Shown piece after piece: positions 55,684-63,304 of a stretch of DNA of 64,000 nucleotides (its first letter is position 1; each line of letters begins with the position of its first letter). The stretch is from the NCBI RefSeq assembly GCF_036429475.1, contig NZ_CP144125.1, forward strand, positions 2,931,521 through 2,995,520, given 5' to 3'. The DNA comes from Halalkalicoccus sp. CGA53 (GTDB lineage Archaea; Halobacteriota; Halobacteria; Halobacteriales; Halalkalicoccaceae). The position numbers and the translations under genes are program-made. Below the pieces are notes generated by a model. That model saw nothing but the letters and a program-made list of their open reading frames with translations. It had not been told where the DNA came from and did no database searches.

Positions 55684-56904
55684 TCACTCCGTCGCGAGGT
55701 CGTACGTCGCGCCCGCGAAGACCCGCGCGCCGGCGACGGCGTCCTCCCAGGGCGTGAACTCCCGCTCGTTGTGCGTGATCCCCTCCGCGCTCGGGACGAA
55801 CACCATCCCCGACTCCGCCACCGGGGCGAGCGAGACGGCGTCGTGACCCGCCCCGCTCGGAAGGTGCTCCACGGCGACGTCACGGCTCTCCGCGGCCGCG
55901 GCGAGCGCGTTCCGAACGACCGGGGAGAACGTCACACGGTCGGATCGCCACCGTTCATCTAGATCGAACGTCGTCCCGTGGCGATCACAGGCAGCCGCGA
56001 GCTCCCGCTCCACGCGCTCGATCGCCCGATCGACGACGGTGTCCGAATCGGCACGGACGTCGACCGTGAACGTCGCCCGCGCGGGGATCACGTTGATCGA
56101 ATCGGGTTCGACCGAGATCCGACCCACCGTCGCGACCGCCTCCGGCGAGAGCCTCCCGGGGAGCTCCCCGATCGCGTCGATCGCGTCCACCGCCGCCGCG
56201 AGCGCGTCCTTCCGGGCGTGCATCGGCGTCGGCCCCGCGTGGTTCGCCTCGCCCTCGATCGTGACCCGGAGCCACGCCATCCCGAACACCCCCTCGACGA
56301 TCCCGACCGACACACCCCGCTCTTCCAGTCGCGGTCCCTGTTCGACGTGGAGTTCGAGACACGCCGCGGGGTCGATCTCGCCGGGTTCGCCCCGGTACCC
56401 GATCTCGGAGAGCGCCTCGCCGAGTGAGGTACCGGTGTCGTCGGTGAGCGAGAGCGCCTCGGAGAGCGATGTCCGTCCGGCGAAGACCGCGCTGCCGAGC
56501 ATCGCCTGCTCGAAGCGCGAGCCCTCCTCGTTCGTCCAGTCGACGAGTTCGACCGGTCGATCCGTCTCGACGCCTCCGTCCTCGAACGCCCGGAGCGTCT
56601 CGAGCGCCGCGAGGACGCCGAGCTGTCCGTCGAAGCGCCCGCCCTTCGGCTGCGAGTCGAGGTGCGAGCCGATCAGCACGGGGTCGGCGTCGGGGTCGAG
56701 TCCCTCGCGGCGGGCGAAGACGTTCCCGATCCCGTCGACCCGCACGTCGAGGCCGATGGCCTCCGCGTCGGAGACGAGCGCGTCGCGTGCCTCGCGGTCC
56801 GCCTCGGTACAGGTGAGCCTGTCCAGTCCGCCGTTCTCGGTCGCGCCGATCTCCGCGTAGCGGTCGAAGCTCTCGCAGAATCGCTCGGGGTCGATCTCGA
56901 TCAT
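55684..56904 (-). CDS. Zn-dependent hydantoinase/carbamoylase (M20 family)
   Basis: 406 residues from ATG 56904. Metal ligands GSHLDSQPKGGRFDGQLG, TNEEGSRFEQ, LELHVEQGP and THNE are the allantoate amidohydrolase/N-carbamoyl-amino-acid hydrolase set. Cleaves N-carbamoyl or allantoate-type ureides. Probably in one operon with the amidohydrolase gene (44 bases). Divergent from hmgA, 77 bases. Confidence 0.9.
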   Translation of the reverse strand: MIEIDPERFCESFDRYAEIGATENGGLDRLTCTEADREARDALVSDAEAIGLDVRVDGIGNVFARREGLDPDADPVLIGSHLDSQPKGGRFDGQLGVLAALETLRAFEDGGVETDRPVELVDWTNEEGSRFEQAMLGSAVFAGRTSLSEALSLTDDTGTSLGEALSEIGYRGEPGEIDPAACLELHVEQGPRLEERGVSVGIVEGVFGMAWLRVTIEGEANHAGPTPMHARKDALAAAVDAIDAIGELPGRLSPEAVATVGRISVEPDSINVIPARATFTVDVRADSDTVVDRAIERVERELAAACDRHGTTFDLDERWRSDRVTFSPVVRNALAAAAESRDVAVEHLPSGAGHDAVSLAPVAESGMVFVPSAEGITHNEREFTPWEDAVAGARVFAGATYDLATE

Positions 56905-56981
56905 GACGGCGAGACGGGCGAGGGGACGAAGAACGCTCGCCTCTCGGAACCCCTTTGACGGCCGCGGTCGCAGGTGGGGCC

Positions 56982-58199
56982 ATGACCGATCCCGACGCCG
57001 AGGAACTCGCAGAGCGCGTGCGCGAGGGCGAGCTTCGTCTCCACGAACTCGAGGAGCACGCCGATCACGAGACGGCCGCGACCGCCCGGAGACGGTATCT
57101 GGAGAGTGAAACGGGCGTCTCGCTCGAGACGACCGGGGCGTACGCCTTCCCGGCCGAACGTGCCGACCCGAACGTCGAGAACATGATCGGGGGGACGCAG
57201 ATCCCGACCGGCGTCGTCGGCCCGCTCCCGGTCGAGGGGAGTTCGGCCTCCGGAGACTACCACCTGCCACTCGCGACGACGGAGGGCGCGCTCGTCGCCT
57301 CGGTGAACCGGGGTGCGTCGGTGCTTCGGAGTGCCGGGGGCGTGACGACGCGCGTGTTGAAGTCGGGGATGACCCGGGCGCCGGTCTTCCGGGTCTCGGG
57401 CGTCGCGGAGGCCGCGACCGTCGTCGAGTGGGTCGGCGAGAACGAGGAGCGACTCGCCGAGCGCGCGGAGGAAACGACGAGCCACGGCGAACTGCTGGGG
57501 ATCGAGCCCTACGTCGTCGGGGACAACGTCTTCCTGCGATTTCTCTTCGACACGAAGGACGCGATGGGGATGAACATGGTGACGATCGCGACCGAGACGG
57601 CCTGTTACCTGGTCGAGGAGGAGACGCCCGCCTCGCTCGTCGCGCTCTCGGGCAACCTCTGTACGGACAAGAAACCCGCCGCGATCAACGCGATCCAGGG
57701 CAGGGGTCGGACGGTCGCCGCGGACGCGCTGATCCCCCGCGAGACGGTCGTCGAGCGGTTGCACGCCGCGCCCGAGGCGATCGCCGAGGCGAACACCCGG
57801 AAGAACCTGATCGGGAGCGCGAAGGCCGGGAGCCTGGGGTTCAACGCCCACGCCGCGAACGTCGTCGCCGCGGCCTTCCTCGCCACGGGTCAGGACGGGG
57901 CGCAGGTGGTCGAGGGCGCGAACGCGATCACGACCGCCGAGGCACGCACGGAGGGGCTCTACGTGAGCGTCACGTTCGCGAGTCTGGAGGTCGGAACCGT
58001 CGGCGGCGGGACGAAACTCCCCACCCAGGCCGAGGCGCTCTCGCTGCTCGGGCTTCGCGGCGGTGGCGACCCGCCGGGATCGAACGCCGACGCGCTCGCC
58101 GAGGTGATCGCGGCCGGCGCGCTCTGTGGCGAACTCTCGCTTCTGGGCGCGCTCGCCTCGCGACACCTCTCGAGCGCACACGCCGAACTCGGTCGGTGA
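56982..58199 (+). CDS. hmgA: HMG-CoA reductase (NADPH)
   Basis: 405 residues from ATG 56982. Class I marks: ENMIGGTQIPTGVVGPLPV, catalytic E101 (TTEGALVASVNRG), K230 (LCTDKKPAAIN), D193 (DAMGMNMVT), NADPH site GTVGGGTKLPTQ and catalytic H400 near the C-terminus (SSAHAELG). Makes mevalonate for archaeal lipids; target of statins in haloarchaea. The start excludes nine upstream in-frame residues. Confidence 0.96.
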   Translation: MTDPDAEELAERVREGELRLHELEEHADHETAATARRRYLESETGVSLETTGAYAFPAERADPNVENMIGGTQIPTGVVGPLPVEGSSASGDYHLPLATTEGALVASVNRGASVLRSAGGVTTRVLKSGMTRAPVFRVSGVAEAATVVEWVGENEERLAERAEETTSHGELLGIEPYVVGDNVFLRFLFDTKDAMGMNMVTIATETACYLVEEETPASLVALSGNLCTDKKPAAINAIQGRGRTVAADALIPRETVVERLHAAPEAIAEANTRKNLIGSAKAGSLGFNAHAANVVAAAFLATGQDGAQVVEGANAITTAEARTEGLYVSVTFASLEVGTVGGGTKLPTQAEALSLLGLRGGGDPPGSNADALAEVIAAGALCGELSLLGALASRHLSSAHAELGR

Positions 58200-58260
58200 G
58201 CCTCGAGGGGGCTGTCGTCCCGGCCCGACGATCGCCAGCCCCCGGTCACCGGTTGGTTTC

Positions 58261-58341
58261 ATACGGGCTGCTCTCCGTCCGTCCCCTTCTGACAGAGCGG
58301 CGGATACCGGTCCGAGCGGTACACAGGTACAGCAGTCCCTA
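58261..58341. repeat. Degenerate 80-bp palindrome, copy 2
   Basis: Right half (58305-58341) matches the 19.6-kb palindrome at 32 of 37 positions; the left edge atacgggctgct matches that copy's left edge at 10 of 12. The inner left arm has decayed. Its right edge overlaps the TAG of the minus-strand HalOD1 gene (58339-58341), as copy 1 abuts a TGA. Confidence 0.75.
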
Positions 58342-58662
58342 ACTGGGGTCGAGCGGACCGATCAGTATCTCGCCGTCGGCGTCGACCCGGACCAGATAGC
58401 CCCCGTACGGGAACTCGACGTGTCCACGCATCCCCTCCCTGTGTCCGCCGATCGGCTGGAACAGGCCGTCGAGGCACTCCGGGTCGATCACCTCGTAGAG
58501 CGGCATCTCCGCCATGGACCGTTCGGTGACCGACTCCACCGCGAGGATCACCGTCGTGCTCAGCGCCGTGGGTCCGTCGAACTCGTGACGCACCCGGTAG
58601 ACGTCGCCGTCCGGATCGACCCGGATCACCTCCGGTCCGCCCTCCGTGTCAGCCACCACCAT
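58339..58662 (-). CDS. HalOD1 output-domain protein
   Basis: 107 residues. The pattern STTVILAVESVTERSMAEMPLYEVIDPECLDGLF ... VEFPYGGYLVRVDADGEILI is the HalOD1 domain (haloarchaeal output domain), often fused to sensor proteins but also standing alone as here. AT-rich AATATTCAAG on the minus strand (58691-58700) is 29-38 bases upstream. Confidence 0.85.
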   Translation of the reverse strand: MVVADTEGGPEVIRVDPDGDVYRVRHEFDGPTALSTTVILAVESVTERSMAEMPLYEVIDPECLDGLFQPIGGHREGMRGHVEFPYGGYLVRVDADGEILIGPLDPS

Positions 58663-58861
58663 GGTTGGGCGAGTATCGAGGGTCCTCGCTCTTGAATATT
58701 TCGACCGAGAAGAAGTTAATCAGTTAGATGGGATACAGAAACCAACAGTGGATCGGGACGAAACGTTTTACTTTCACCCTGCCCGTGGCTCGGGGTTATT
58801 GTTCCAGACGTGAATCGGACGAACGGTATCCACCGGGTGAGCACCCGCGGATACCACCACC

Positions 58862-58981
58862 ATGGCACGGAGACGAGACGGCCCCACGCGTCGAAAAGAG
58901 CGGACGCTCCTGCGCCTGCGGATCGTACAGACGGCGCTCGCGGCGCTCGCGACCGCGCTCGCGATCTGGCAGGCGATCTAG
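58862..58981 (+). CDS. 39-residue basic protein with a hydrophobic tail
   Basis: MARRRDGPTRRKERTLLRLRIVQ, then a hydrophobic helix (TALAALATALAIWQAI). Basic head plus one membrane-like helix. The stop overlaps the stop of the DUF5817 gene by three bases. Promoter not clear; a real but tiny gene is plausible. Confidence 0.4.
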   Translation: MARRRDGPTRRKERTLLRLRIVQTALAALATALAIWQAI

Positions 58982-59493
58982 AGCACCCGGTAGCGCCCGC
59001 GGTGTTCGGTGAGCGTCCCCGACCGAACGAGTTTTTCGAGCAGGGGTTCGGCCGTCGAACGGTCGAGACCTCGCTCCCCCGCGACCGACAGGATCCGTTC
59101 TTCGCTCGGCTCCTCGAGGTCCGAGACGACCTCGAGGAGGAGCGTCTTCCGGTCGGTCGATCCCCTGAAGGGGCGCTCCGCTGCCGCGGCCGCCTCCTCC
59201 GGATCGATCCCCGCGGCCTCGAGGAGGCTCTCGTCGTCGATCACCGGTTCGCCCGCCCTCCCGTCGGTCTCTGCGAACGAGCCGACCGACGCGAACGCCT
59301 CTCCCTCCCCGCTCCGTTCCGCGAGCATCGCCGCACGGACGTCCCGGGCGTGGTCGGCATCGTCGGTCTCGACGAACGACCGGAGCCGCTTTCGGGGGGT
59401 GCGTTTCTCACAGCGCGGGCAGGTGGCCGTCTCCGCCCGCCCCTCGAGGATCCAGAGCGCCGAGCACCGGGAGCAGCCGACGACAGCGTACAT
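58978..59493 (-). CDS. DUF5817 protein (zinc ribbon plus winged helix)
   Basis: 171 residues from ATG 59493 (MYAVVGCSRCSALWILEGRAETATCPRCEKR). Knuckles C7-C10 and C25-C28, then acidic FVETDDADHARDVRAAML. The C-terminal 60 residues read as a winged helix (EERILSVAGERGLDRSTAEPLLEKLVRSGTLTEHRGRYRVL). I recall this as DUF5817. Likely nucleic-acid binding. Confidence 0.8.
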   Translation of the reverse strand: MYAVVGCSRCSALWILEGRAETATCPRCEKRTPRKRLRSFVETDDADHARDVRAAMLAERSGEGEAFASVGSFAETDGRAGEPVIDDESLLEAAGIDPEEAAAAAERPFRGSTDRKTLLLEVVSDLEEPSEERILSVAGERGLDRSTAEPLLEKLVRSGTLTEHRGRYRVL

Positions 59494-59541
59494 ACGGGCG
59501 GTTGGAGGTCGACCACCGTGAACCCTGCGGCCACGCATAGC

Positions 59542-59548
59542 GTTATTC
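59542..59548 (+). promoter_or_regulatory. TATA-like box of the cupin gene
   Basis: GTTATTC, 23-29 bases before the ATG at 59571. Confidence 0.4.
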
Positions 59549-59570
59549 CCCCCGTGCTCGTAGGCCGGCC

Positions 59571-59906
59571 ATGGAGCGCGTCCCACTGACCGAGACGACC
59601 GAAGCGGGAGCGGGTATCAACCTCGCACAACTCGCGGCGGGCGAACTGATGAGCGTCCAGTACTTCCGGATCGATCCCGGTGCGGAGGTCCCGCTGCACG
59701 ACCACCCACACGAGCAGGCGGGGTTCGTCTACAGGGGCGAGCTGACGTTCCTCGACGGCGAGGGCGAGGAGACCGTCGTCGTCGCGGGCGACTCCTACAC
59801 GATCCCCGGCGAGGAGGCCCACGCGGCCGAGAACCGCGGCGACGGTCCCGTCGAGGGCGTCGACATCTTCAGCCCGCCACGGGAGAACCCGCCCTGGCGG
59901 GACTGA
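59571..59906 (+). CDS. Cupin-domain protein
   Basis: 111 residues. Motif 1 PLHDHPHEQAGFVYRGELTFLDG (two H, one E-like Q) and motif 2 GDSYTIPGEEAHAAENRG give the metal site. A standalone cupin, different from the one at 28.65 kb. Substrate unknown; the E1 operon begins 83 bases downstream. Confidence 0.85.
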   Translation: MERVPLTETTEAGAGINLAQLAAGELMSVQYFRIDPGAEVPLHDHPHEQAGFVYRGELTFLDGEGEETVVVAGDSYTIPGEEAHAAENRGDGPVEGVDIFSPPRENPPWRD

Positions 59907-59989
59907 GAGCAGCAACAGCCGGGAACGGACGATCGTCACCGGGAAAACAGTTAACCAGCCCGTCGTCGCAGCGGTATCGGGGAGAGTGT

Positions 59990-61029
59990 ATGCCAAGCGT
60001 TAGCGAACTACACGAGATGTGCGAGCACGCGGTGACGGCGCGTCGGTACGAAGAACGCCTCCAGGAGGAGTACCTCGAGGGAAAACAGCCAGCCTTCGAC
60101 ATCTCCGCCGGGCCGATCCCGGGCGAGTTACACCTCGCGGCCGGCCACGAGGCCGCCGCCGTGGGCGTCTGCCAGCATCTCCGCGCGGACGACGTCGTGA
60201 CCGCGCCACACCGACCGCACCACGTCGCGATCGCGAAGGGTGTCGACCTGCGACGGATGACCGCCGAGATCTTCGGCCGCCGAACGGGGCTGTCGAAGGG
60301 AAAGAGCGGACACATGCACCTCTACGATCCCGGGGTGAACTTCGCGAGCAGCGGCATCATTGCCCAGGGCTGTCCGCCCGCGGTCGGTGCCGCGCTCGGG
60401 GCGAAGAAACGGAACACCGACGACGTCGCCGTGGTGTACCTCGGCGAGGGAGCGATCAGCCAGGGGGCGTTCCTCGAGTCGCTCAACCTCGCGGGGCTGC
60501 ACGACCTGCCGGTCGTCTTCGTCGTCGAGGACAACGACTGGGCGATCAGCATGCCCAAGGGGCGCGTGACCGACGTCGACGACGGCTCCCTGCGGGCCGA
60601 CGGCTTCGCGGTGCGCGGCGAGCGCGTCGACGTCGACGATGCCGTCGCCGTCTACGAGGCCGCCGGCGAGGCGATGGGACGGGCGCGAAACGGCAACGGC
60701 CCGACGCTCCTCGAGGTGCAGGTCCACCGACGGATGGGCCACTTCATGGGTGACCCCGAGAGCTACCGGCCCAGGGAGGACGTCGAGCGGGCGGAGGCGC
60801 TCGACTCGATAGAGCGACTGGAAGAGCGCCTCCGGGCACACGGCGTCGAGGACGACGAGATCGATGGGATCCGCGAGCGTGCCCACGACCGCGTCGAAGA
60901 CGCGATCGAGTGGGCGAAAGACCAGCCCAGCCCGACCCGGAGGAGGCCTACGAGGACGTCTTCACACAGCAGCCGGAGGGATGGCCGGAACGCCCCGAGA
61001 TGGCCGCGACCGACGGGGGTGAGGAGTGA
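59990..61029 (+). CDS. 2-oxoacid dehydrogenase E1 alpha subunit, frameshifted near its C-terminus
   Basis: Thiamine-diphosphate motif GEGAISQGAFLESLNLAG...VEDNDW and the start MPSVSELHEMCEHAVTARRYEERLQEEYL are E1-alpha. The frame breaks between 60928 and 60929: restoring one G gives DQPEPDPEEAYEDVFTQQPEGW and so on to a stop at 61027-61029, which then shares its last base with the E1-beta ATG (TGATG). Expected length is 346 residues. As written, the frame runs on to 61672 through E1-beta in another phase, which is meaningless. So this is either a one-base deletion (inactivating the last 35 residues) or a sequencing error. The normal role is oxidative decarboxylation of a 2-oxoacid. Confidence 0.82.
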
Positions 61030-62075
61030 TGGCGCAGGTCGAGGCACCCGGTCCGGAGACGACCGATCGGGAGCTGACGATGAGCCGGGCGATGGTCGAG
61101 GCGATCCGCTCGGAGATGGAAGAGAGCGAGGAGGTGTTCGTGATGGGCGAGGACGTCGCGGACTACGGCGGCATCTTCGACTCGACCGAGGGGCTGCTCG
61201 AGGAGTTCGGCCAGGACCGGGTGATGGACGTCCCGATCTCCGAGACGGGGTTCATCGGCGCCGCGGTCGGCGCAGCCATGCAGGGGATGCGCCCGATTGC
61301 CGAACTGATGTTCGTCGACTTCTTCGGCGTCTGTATGGACCAGATCTACAACAACATGGCGAAGACCGCGTACATGAGCGGCGGATCGGTCTCGGTGCCG
61401 ATGGTGCTCACGACGGCCGTCGGCGGGACGTACAACGACGCCGCCCAGCACTCAGGGACGCTCTACGGCACGTTCGCCCACCTGCCGGGGATGAAGGTCG
61501 TCGTCCCCTCGACCGCCTACGACGCGAAGGGGCTGATGCACGCGGCGATCCGCGACGACGACCCCGTCGTCTACATGTTCCACAAGCGGCTGATGGGACT
61601 GGGGTGGATGCCCGCGCCCGAGGGGCCGAAGACCCCGGTCCCCGAGGAGCCCTACGAGATCCCCTTCGGTGAGGCCGACGTCAAGCGCGAGGGCGAGGAC
61701 GTCACCGTCGTCACCCAGGGACTGCACGTCCACCGGGCGCTCGAGGCGGCCGAAGAGCTCTCCGACGAAGTCGACGTCGAGGTGATAGACCTCCGGACGC
61801 TCGTCCCGCTGGATACGGAGACGGTCCTCGACTCGGTCCGCAAGACCGGCCGGCTCGTGGCCGTCGACGAGGACTACCGCTCGTTCGGCGTCACGGGCGA
61901 ACTCCTCGCTCGGGCCGCAGAGGGCGCGCTCGACGACCTGGAGGCGGTCGAGCGCGTCGCGACCCCGGACGTACCGATCCCGTACGCACGACCGCTGGAA
62001 GAGGAGGTACAGCCCGGCGTGGAGGACGTCGTGGAGGCGGTCCGGGCGGTCCGGGCGGTCCGGGCGGTCCGGTGA
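61029..62075 (+). CDS. 2-oxoacid dehydrogenase E1 beta subunit
   Basis: 348 residues from ATG 61029 (a GTG three bases earlier is possible). TPP/transketolase motifs: GEDVADYGGIFDSTEGLLEEFGQDRVMDVPISETGFIGAAVGAAMQGMRPIAE, and the tail TGRLVAVDEDYRSFGVTGELLARAAE. The last residues are a VRAVRAVRAVR run from a 9-base tandem repeat (62037-62072). Stop overlaps the lipoyl gene ATG. Confidence 0.92.
   Translation: MAQVEAPGPETTDRELTMSRAMVEAIRSEMEESEEVFVMGEDVADYGGIFDSTEGLLEEFGQDRVMDVPISETGFIGAAVGAAMQGMRPIAELMFVDFFGVCMDQIYNNMAKTAYMSGGSVSVPMVLTTAVGGTYNDAAQHSGTLYGTFAHLPGMKVVVPSTAYDAKGLMHAAIRDDDPVVYMFHKRLMGLGWMPAPEGPKTPVPEEPYEIPFGEADVKREGEDVTVVTQGLHVHRALEAAEELSDEVDVEVIDLRTLVPLDTETVLDSVRKTGRLVAVDEDYRSFGVTGELLARAAEGALDDLEAVERVATPDVPIPYARPLEEEVQPGVEDVVEAVRAVRAVRAVR
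62037..62072 (+). repeat. 9-bp tandem repeat (4 units) at the end of the E1-beta gene
   Basis: Unit gcggtccgg repeated four times exactly, encoding AVR repeats just before the stop codon. Being a multiple of three, it can change copy number without altering frame. Confidence 0.9.
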
Positions 62076-62317
62076 TGGTCGCGGTCGACGCCGGCACGAT
62101 CTGGCCCGAGGACGCCGCGGACGTCGAGGAGGGGATCGTCGCCACGTGGTTCGTCCGCGACGGGTCGACCGTCGAGGAGGGCGATACGCTCTGTGAGGTC
62201 CAGATCGAGAAGGTGAGCGTCGACGTGGTCGCGCCCGTCGGTGGGGTCGTAGAGAGGGAAGTCGGGGAGAACGAGCCGTTCGACCGGGAACGGACGCTCG
62301 CGCGTATCGAACCCTGA
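62075..62317 (+). CDS. Free-standing lipoyl (biotinyl) domain protein
   Basis: 80 residues from ATG 62075. Lipoyl lysine K46 in EVQIEKVSVDVVAPVGG; the beginning IWPEDAADVEEGIVATWFVRDGSTVEEGD is the E2 N-terminal domain. There is no E2 catalytic domain or E3 gene after it. It shares a base with the E1-beta stop (TGATG). This is the unattached lipoyl-domain form seen in some haloarchaeal oadh clusters. Confidence 0.88.
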   Translation: MVAVDAGTIWPEDAADVEEGIVATWFVRDGSTVEEGDTLCEVQIEKVSVDVVAPVGGVVEREVGENEPFDRERTLARIEP

Positions 62318-62400
62318 GATCGATCGCCCGCTTCGACGGGATCGGCGTCCGACCGGGCGGCCGCCGGGATGAGTAAAACGACTCTTTGAGTTATCAGGAA

Positions 62401-62411
62401 ATATATATTTA
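62401..62411 (+). promoter_or_regulatory. TATA box of the SIMPL lipoprotein gene
   Basis: ATATATATTTA, 21-31 bases before the ATG at 62432, the strongest TATA in the window. Confidence 0.6.
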
Positions 62412-62431
62412 TTCGTCCCGAACGACCCGGC

Positions 62432-63184
62432 ATGCGACGACGAACCTTCCTGACCGCGACCTGTACCGCCACTGCGCTCGCGCTGGCCGGCTGCCTCTCT
62501 GCGGACGACGCCGACGGACGGGATCCGCTCACGGCCGCCGGTGTCGAAGTCGACGTGGACGGATCGGAGGCGACGGCGACGATCCAGGTCGCCGGTACCG
62601 GCGAGGCGGAGGCCGACCCGGACGTCGCCGTGCTGTCGGTCAGCGTCGAGGAGAGCGGCGACGACGCGGAGTCGGTGCGGAGCGGTCTGGCCGAGCGGAC
62701 GACCGAACTCCGGGACGCGCTGATCGGCGCAGGTGTGGACGACGACGGTATCACGACGGGACGATACGACATTCGCGAGCGACGACGGGCACCCGGGTTC
62801 GAGGGTGTGCACACCTATCGAGCCGAGGTGGACGACGTCGATTCGGTCGGCGAGGTGATCGACGCCGCCGTCGAGGGCGGCGCGGACGGCGTCGGCCGGG
62901 TGACGTTCACACTGAGCAACGACCGGCGCGAGGCGGTAAGAGCAGAGGCATTGGAGGAGGCTATCGGATCCGCTCGCTCGGAAGCGGAGGTGATAGCGAG
63001 CGCGAAGGGCGTCGACCTGGTCGGGGTCGTCGCCGTCTCCACGACGGGTACGGATCTCCGTCCACATCGGGGGACGGTCGTCGAGACCGACGACGTCGCG
63101 GACGAGGCGGCCGCACCCACCGAGATCGACGAGGGTGCGGTCTCGGTCTCCGCACGAGTCGAGGTCGTCTACGCGATCGACTGA
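62432..63184 (+). CDS. SIMPL (DUF541) domain lipoprotein
   Basis: 250 residues. Tat-type signal RRRTFLTATCTATALALAGC with lipobox cysteine, so membrane-anchored outside. SIMPL domain: TIQVAGTGEAEADPDVAVLSVSVEESG opens it and VVETDDV... SARVEVVYAID closes it. Bacterial members (for example BP26/OMP28-like) are of unclear role, some in stress. Strong TATA upstream. Confidence 0.88.
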   Translation: MRRRTFLTATCTATALALAGCLSADDADGRDPLTAAGVEVDVDGSEATATIQVAGTGEAEADPDVAVLSVSVEESGDDAESVRSGLAERTTELRDALIGAGVDDDGITTGRYDIRERRRAPGFEGVHTYRAEVDDVDSVGEVIDAAVEGGADGVGRVTFTLSNDRREAVRAEALEEAIGSARSEAEVIASAKGVDLVGVVAVSTTGTDLRPHRGTVVETDDVADEAAAPTEIDEGAVSVSARVEVVYAID

Positions 63185-63268
63185 GGAGAGGCGCACGGGA
63201 TCGTTTCGACGTCTCGCGTCGAGAGTGTGAGGGACCGAAACGCGTTCGCCGAGAGCGTCTCGATGCCG

Positions 63269-63288
63269 TCAGATCCGCCGGGATCTGA
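63269..63288. terminator. Bidirectional hairpin between convergent genes
   Basis: tcagatcc (63269-63276), loop gccg, ggatctga (63281-63288), a perfect 8-bp stem midway between the SIMPL stop and the isocitrate dehydrogenase stop. Confidence 0.4.
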
Positions 63289-63304
63289 TCGCTCGATCCG
63301 GTGG

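Noticed and set aside
60929-61672. Extension of the E1-alpha frame through E1-beta (up to 560 residues)
   Set aside because: Arises only from the one-base shift; the added text is arginine-rich and out of phase with E1-beta.
61874-63196. 440-codon minus-strand open frame
   Set aside because: Antisense to the end of E1-beta, the lipoyl gene and the SIMPL gene.
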